Positions 6,828-8,795 of a stretch of 8,795 nt of DNA are shown here, piece after piece. Every line of letters begins with the position of its first letter. The first letter of the stretch is position 1. The position numbers were made by a program, and so were the translations under genes. The DNA is from an uncultured Oceanospirillaceae bacterium. Its GTDB lineage: Bacteria; Pseudomonadota; Gammaproteobacteria; Pseudomonadales; Oceanobacteraceae. The notes beneath the pieces are model-generated. The model did no database searches, was not told the DNA's origin, and worked only from the letters and a program-made list of their open reading frames with translations. The stretch spans positions 1-8,795 of the forward strand of contig CALJVD010000123.1 in the NCBI GenBank assembly GCA_937974825.1, read 5' to 3'.

Positions 6828-6832
6828 ATTAC
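6828..6832 (-). promoter_or_regulatory. Shine-Dalgarno-like site deciding the LtaS-like start
   Basis: Read on the minus strand the sequence is TTGGAAGTAATAATG. A GGAAG-type site lies about 5-6 nt before the ATG at 6826, while the upstream in-frame TTG at 6838 would place this site inside the gene and has no equally good site of its own. This supports the shorter, 639-residue product. Site bounds are approximate to a base or two. Confidence 0.55.
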
Positions 6833-6847
6833 TTCCAATGTGTATAG

Positions 6848-8683
6848 TTATTTAACAAAACGACTCATCTGCTCTAGTGCACCTTGCAAGTGTTTTGCAT
6901 TACTCTCTGAGTCATTCAGTGGGCGGTTTGTTTTATCGAGCAGCGTAGATTGTCCTAAATCATTAACCAGCAAGATTGTTTCTTCTGTAATAATGGCGTA
7001 ATCATTATAGTTAGCCGCAATCACCCACTCTCTTGGCTTCTCTTCGGTTAAAATGTTTATTCCTGTTGAGTATGCCTCAATCTCACTTGTCACTCCTAAA
7101 TAGCTTTGTAAGATTGTGGGTGCTATATCTTGGTGACTGGTTAAGTTTAATAATCTCTCAGAATGATTTTCCGAGCTTATACTAGGGCCTGTTAGCACTA
7201 AGGGAACCTGTATTTGAGCATTGGTAAAGTTACTGTTATGTCCCCAGTAATTTAACTTATTGTCATTCATTTCTTGTGCATGATCACCTGTAATAATAAC
7301 CAAAGTTTTATCGAGCTCGCCCGTGCTTTCTAAGGTATCAAAAACTGTTTGTATCAGGCTATCAACATAGTGCACACTCGTTTTATAACGATTAAAGATA
7401 GGAGTAGGATCTGTTTCGTTATTAATGGCTATATAATCAATCTCTTTAACCATTGGCTCGTATTGGCGAGGGTAATCTATCGGAAAATCATAGCCATGTG
7501 GCGCATCATAAAACAAGAACGAGAACGCAGGCATACTGGCATCTCTGTTTGAATACCACTCTTGCCAATCTTTAGTTAAGTCGGAGTCTCGCTCTGCTGG
7601 CGTACTTCCTTCTGATTCCATTCTTAAATCGGGAATATTAAGAAATACTGTTTTACTAAACTCTGGTTTACGTAACTGTGCTGATGAAAAGATACCTAGC
7701 TGATAATTTAACTCCTGTAATCTATCAATTAATACTGGGCTTAAGCCATTATTAAGCACACCATGCCAGTAGGTACCTGGCAATCCATAAAATAAGCTAA
7801 AGATGCCTGTTCTTGTAGCACTTCCGGACGCTAAGTGCTGCTGAAAACTTATGCCATTCTGTGCGTGTTTCCATAGATTAGGAGTGTTGTCTTCACTAAA
7901 GGTATCAAAACGCCACGAATCAATAACAATCATCAGTATGTTAACTGGATCAGATACATCAACGGTATCTAAAGGCTGTAATGGATAATTTATATTGCCC
8001 TTTCTATTAAGGGTTAACGCTTTTTGCTTCGCAAGTTCTTCTTCATTAATCCAACCTTGCTTGCGCATAAAGCTATTTGCAGTAATAGGCTGATATAACG
8101 GTAAGTATTTAGTGACCATTGTAACTGGCTGATATGCATGTGCGGCCGACCAAATAGAGATACAGGCTGATGCCAAGAACATTACAAATATCGAAGCGAA
8201 AACATAAGGCCCTACTTTAACCCTAGTTGCTACTATTTTTTTATCTAGCCAAACAAATAAAGCCCACTCGGCAAACCAAACTCCGAGTATTGATGCTATG
8301 GTGATTAACCAAGTTGATAACGGAAACTCAACTATTTGTCCTGATAGTAGTAGCTCTACAACTACTGCATTAATATGAAATCGATACTGTGAAAATACTA
8401 GAGTGTCAGCAAATAATAGTACTACTCCAGTGGCCGCAATTGCTGAAACTAATATCCTTTTTAGTTTATTAGGCAGCAACAATAATGGGCTAACAATCAA
8501 GCCAAGCAATGCCACTAGCATAGCACTATGAGAAACGCTCGTTAGAATAATAAACGATATTGCTAATGGGTCTGATGGAAACTCTGGTAAATACGTAAAA
8601 AATCGACTGCTAAGTAACAGTACAATCAACGCATTAATACAAATAAACCAACCATAGCTTTTAAGTTTTTTATTAAACGACAT
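6848..8683 (-). CDS. yejM: YejM/PbgA-like inner-membrane protein (DUF3413 plus sulfatase-fold domain)
   Basis: A 611-residue protein with about five N-terminal membrane helices (within residues 11-180), a linker, and a periplasmic sulfatase-fold domain from about 245. Family marks: YLPEFPSDPLA in the first periplasmic loop (31-41), NILMIVIDSWRFD (248-260) with Asp255, GSATRTGIFSLFYGLPGTYW (287-306) with Thr290 at the nucleophile position, and ITGDHAQEMND (464-474) with Asp467-His468. Known YejM (PbgA/LapC) senses LPS and, through LapB, restrains FtsH-driven loss of LpxC, so it sets the rate of LPS synthesis. This copy keeps residues that would hold metal, so an enzymatic role cannot be excluded. 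It is slightly longer than E. coli YejM (about 586). The start ATG lacks a clear Shine-Dalgarno. It is first of a two-gene minus-strand unit with the LtaS-like gene. Confidence 0.85.
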   Translation of the reverse strand: MSFNKKLKSYGWFICINALIVLLLSSRFFTYLPEFPSDPLAISFIILTSVSHSAMLVALLGLIVSPLLLLPNKLKRILVSAIAATGVVLLFADTLVFSQYRFHINAVVVELLLSGQIVEFPLSTWLITIASILGVWFAEWALFVWLDKKIVATRVKVGPYVFASIFVMFLASACISIWSAAHAYQPVTMVTKYLPLYQPITANSFMRKQGWINEEELAKQKALTLNRKGNINYPLQPLDTVDVSDPVNILMIVIDSWRFDTFSEDNTPNLWKHAQNGISFQQHLASGSATRTGIFSLFYGLPGTYWHGVLNNGLSPVLIDRLQELNYQLGIFSSAQLRKPEFSKTVFLNIPDLRMESEGSTPAERDSDLTKDWQEWYSNRDASMPAFSFLFYDAPHGYDFPIDYPRQYEPMVKEIDYIAINNETDPTPIFNRYKTSVHYVDSLIQTVFDTLESTGELDKTLVIITGDHAQEMNDNKLNYWGHNSNFTNAQIQVPLVLTGPSISSENHSERLLNLTSHQDIAPTILQSYLGVTSEIEAYSTGINILTEEKPREWVIAANYNDYAIITEETILLVNDLGQSTLLDKTNRPLNDSESNAKHLQGALEQMSRFVK

Positions 8684-8739
8684 TATATTAATTCAGCAAT
8701 TATTGTGAGTGGTGAAATGGTACAATACGGTCTTACTCA
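8684..8739. other. Spacer upstream of the YejM-like gene
   Basis: About 56 bp between the terminator and the YejM-like start. Because the terminator should block transcription from the right, a promoter for the minus-strand pair is expected here, but no well-spaced -35/-10 pair is evident. Minus-strand AATAAT (8704-8699) is a possible -10, with TTGTAC (8725-8720) only 15 bp before it. The spacer also holds TATTGT (8701-8706) and its inverted copy ACAATA (8722-8727). Confidence 0.4.
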
Positions 8740-8740
8740 A

Positions 8741-8773
8741 ATAAAGAAAAAAGCCACCTTAGGAGGTGGCTTT
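8741..8773 (-). terminator. Rho-independent terminator of a minus-strand gene beyond the right edge
   Basis: AGGTGGCTTT (8764-8773) and AAAGCCACCT (8750-8759) form a perfect 10-bp stem around a 4-base loop (8760-8763). On the minus strand the stem runs into TTTTTTCTTTAT, a typical U-tract; on the plus strand only three T follow, so the minus direction is favoured. It implies a minus-strand gene ending just to the right. Two frames could supply its end: stop TAA at 8782-8780 after NLKS, or stop TAA at 8774-8772 after KLKVIRQ; the second would overlap the stem and is less likely. Confidence 0.85.
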
Positions 8774-8795
8774 ACTGTCTTATGACTTTAAGTTT

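Noticed and set aside
6827..6838. TTG start at 6838 for the LtaS-like protein
   Set aside because: It adds only four residues, and the GGAAG site sits between it and the ATG at 6826, which favours the ATG.
8682..8687. Perfect TATAAT on the minus strand at the YejM-like start
   Set aside because: It overlaps the start codon, so it cannot drive a transcript containing that start, and there is no -35 at proper distance.
8761..8784. AGGAGG followed by ATG at 8782 on the plus strand as a new gene start at the right edge
   Set aside because: The AGGAGG is part of the terminator loop and stem and is 15 nt from the ATG, which is too far; the minus-strand reading explains it better.
8717..8785. Short plus-strand ORF of 22 codons starting at ATG 8717
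   Set aside because: It runs through the terminator hairpin, has no ribosome site and shows no recognisable product.

Overview
The window looks like chromosomal DNA from a gammaproteobacterium of moderate to low GC, probably a marine-type Alteromonadales or Oceanospirillales relative. The main pointer is a YejM-type DUF3413/sulfatase-fold protein, a family I know only from Gammaproteobacteria, next to LPS-type genes (a GT9 heptosyltransferase-like protein and an O-antigen ligase-like protein). No rRNA, tRNA, insertion sequence, CRISPR array or phage gene was seen. Genus cannot be read from the sequence.

Layout. Plus strand, 1-4892: the 3' end of an unidentified gene (stop at 137); a TagD-like glycerol-3-phosphate cytidylyltransferase (176-565, TTG start); a Wzy/WaaL-type polytopic membrane protein (562-1863, ATGA overlap with tagD); a LicD-family phosphotransferase (1865-2632); a 117-bp AT-rich gap; a GT9 glycosyltransferase (2750-3817); and a single-domain TagB/TagF-like CDP-glycerol glycerophosphotransferase (3801-4892, overlapping the GT9 gene by 17 bp). 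Minus strand, 8683-4907: a YejM-like protein, then an LtaS/OpgB-like phosphoglycerol transferase 21 bp downstream. The two blocks converge with only 14 bp between stop codons. At the right edge a strong intrinsic terminator on the minus strand ends a gene that lies mostly outside the window.

How the genes may work together (inference). TagD makes CDP-glycerol. The TagB/TagF-like protein, and possibly the LicD protein, could transfer glycerol phosphate from it to a surface glycan. The GT9 protein would extend the LPS core and the WaaL/Wzy-type protein would ligate or polymerise the glycan in the periplasm. The convergent LtaS/OpgB-like protein would supply a second phosphoglycerol-transfer activity, drawing on phosphatidylglycerol outside the inner membrane, and the YejM-like protein would tie the locus to control of LPS synthesis. 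The result is a teichoic-acid-like toolkit set in a Gram-negative LPS locus. Each family is known; the combination is the interesting part.

Composition is mosaic. The tagD-ligase-licD block is very AT-rich (for example 14 G+C in the 60 bases 1861-1920), while part of the GT9 gene is GC-rich (37 of 60 in 3541-3600). This suggests that the left block is an exchangeable, horizontally acquired cassette.
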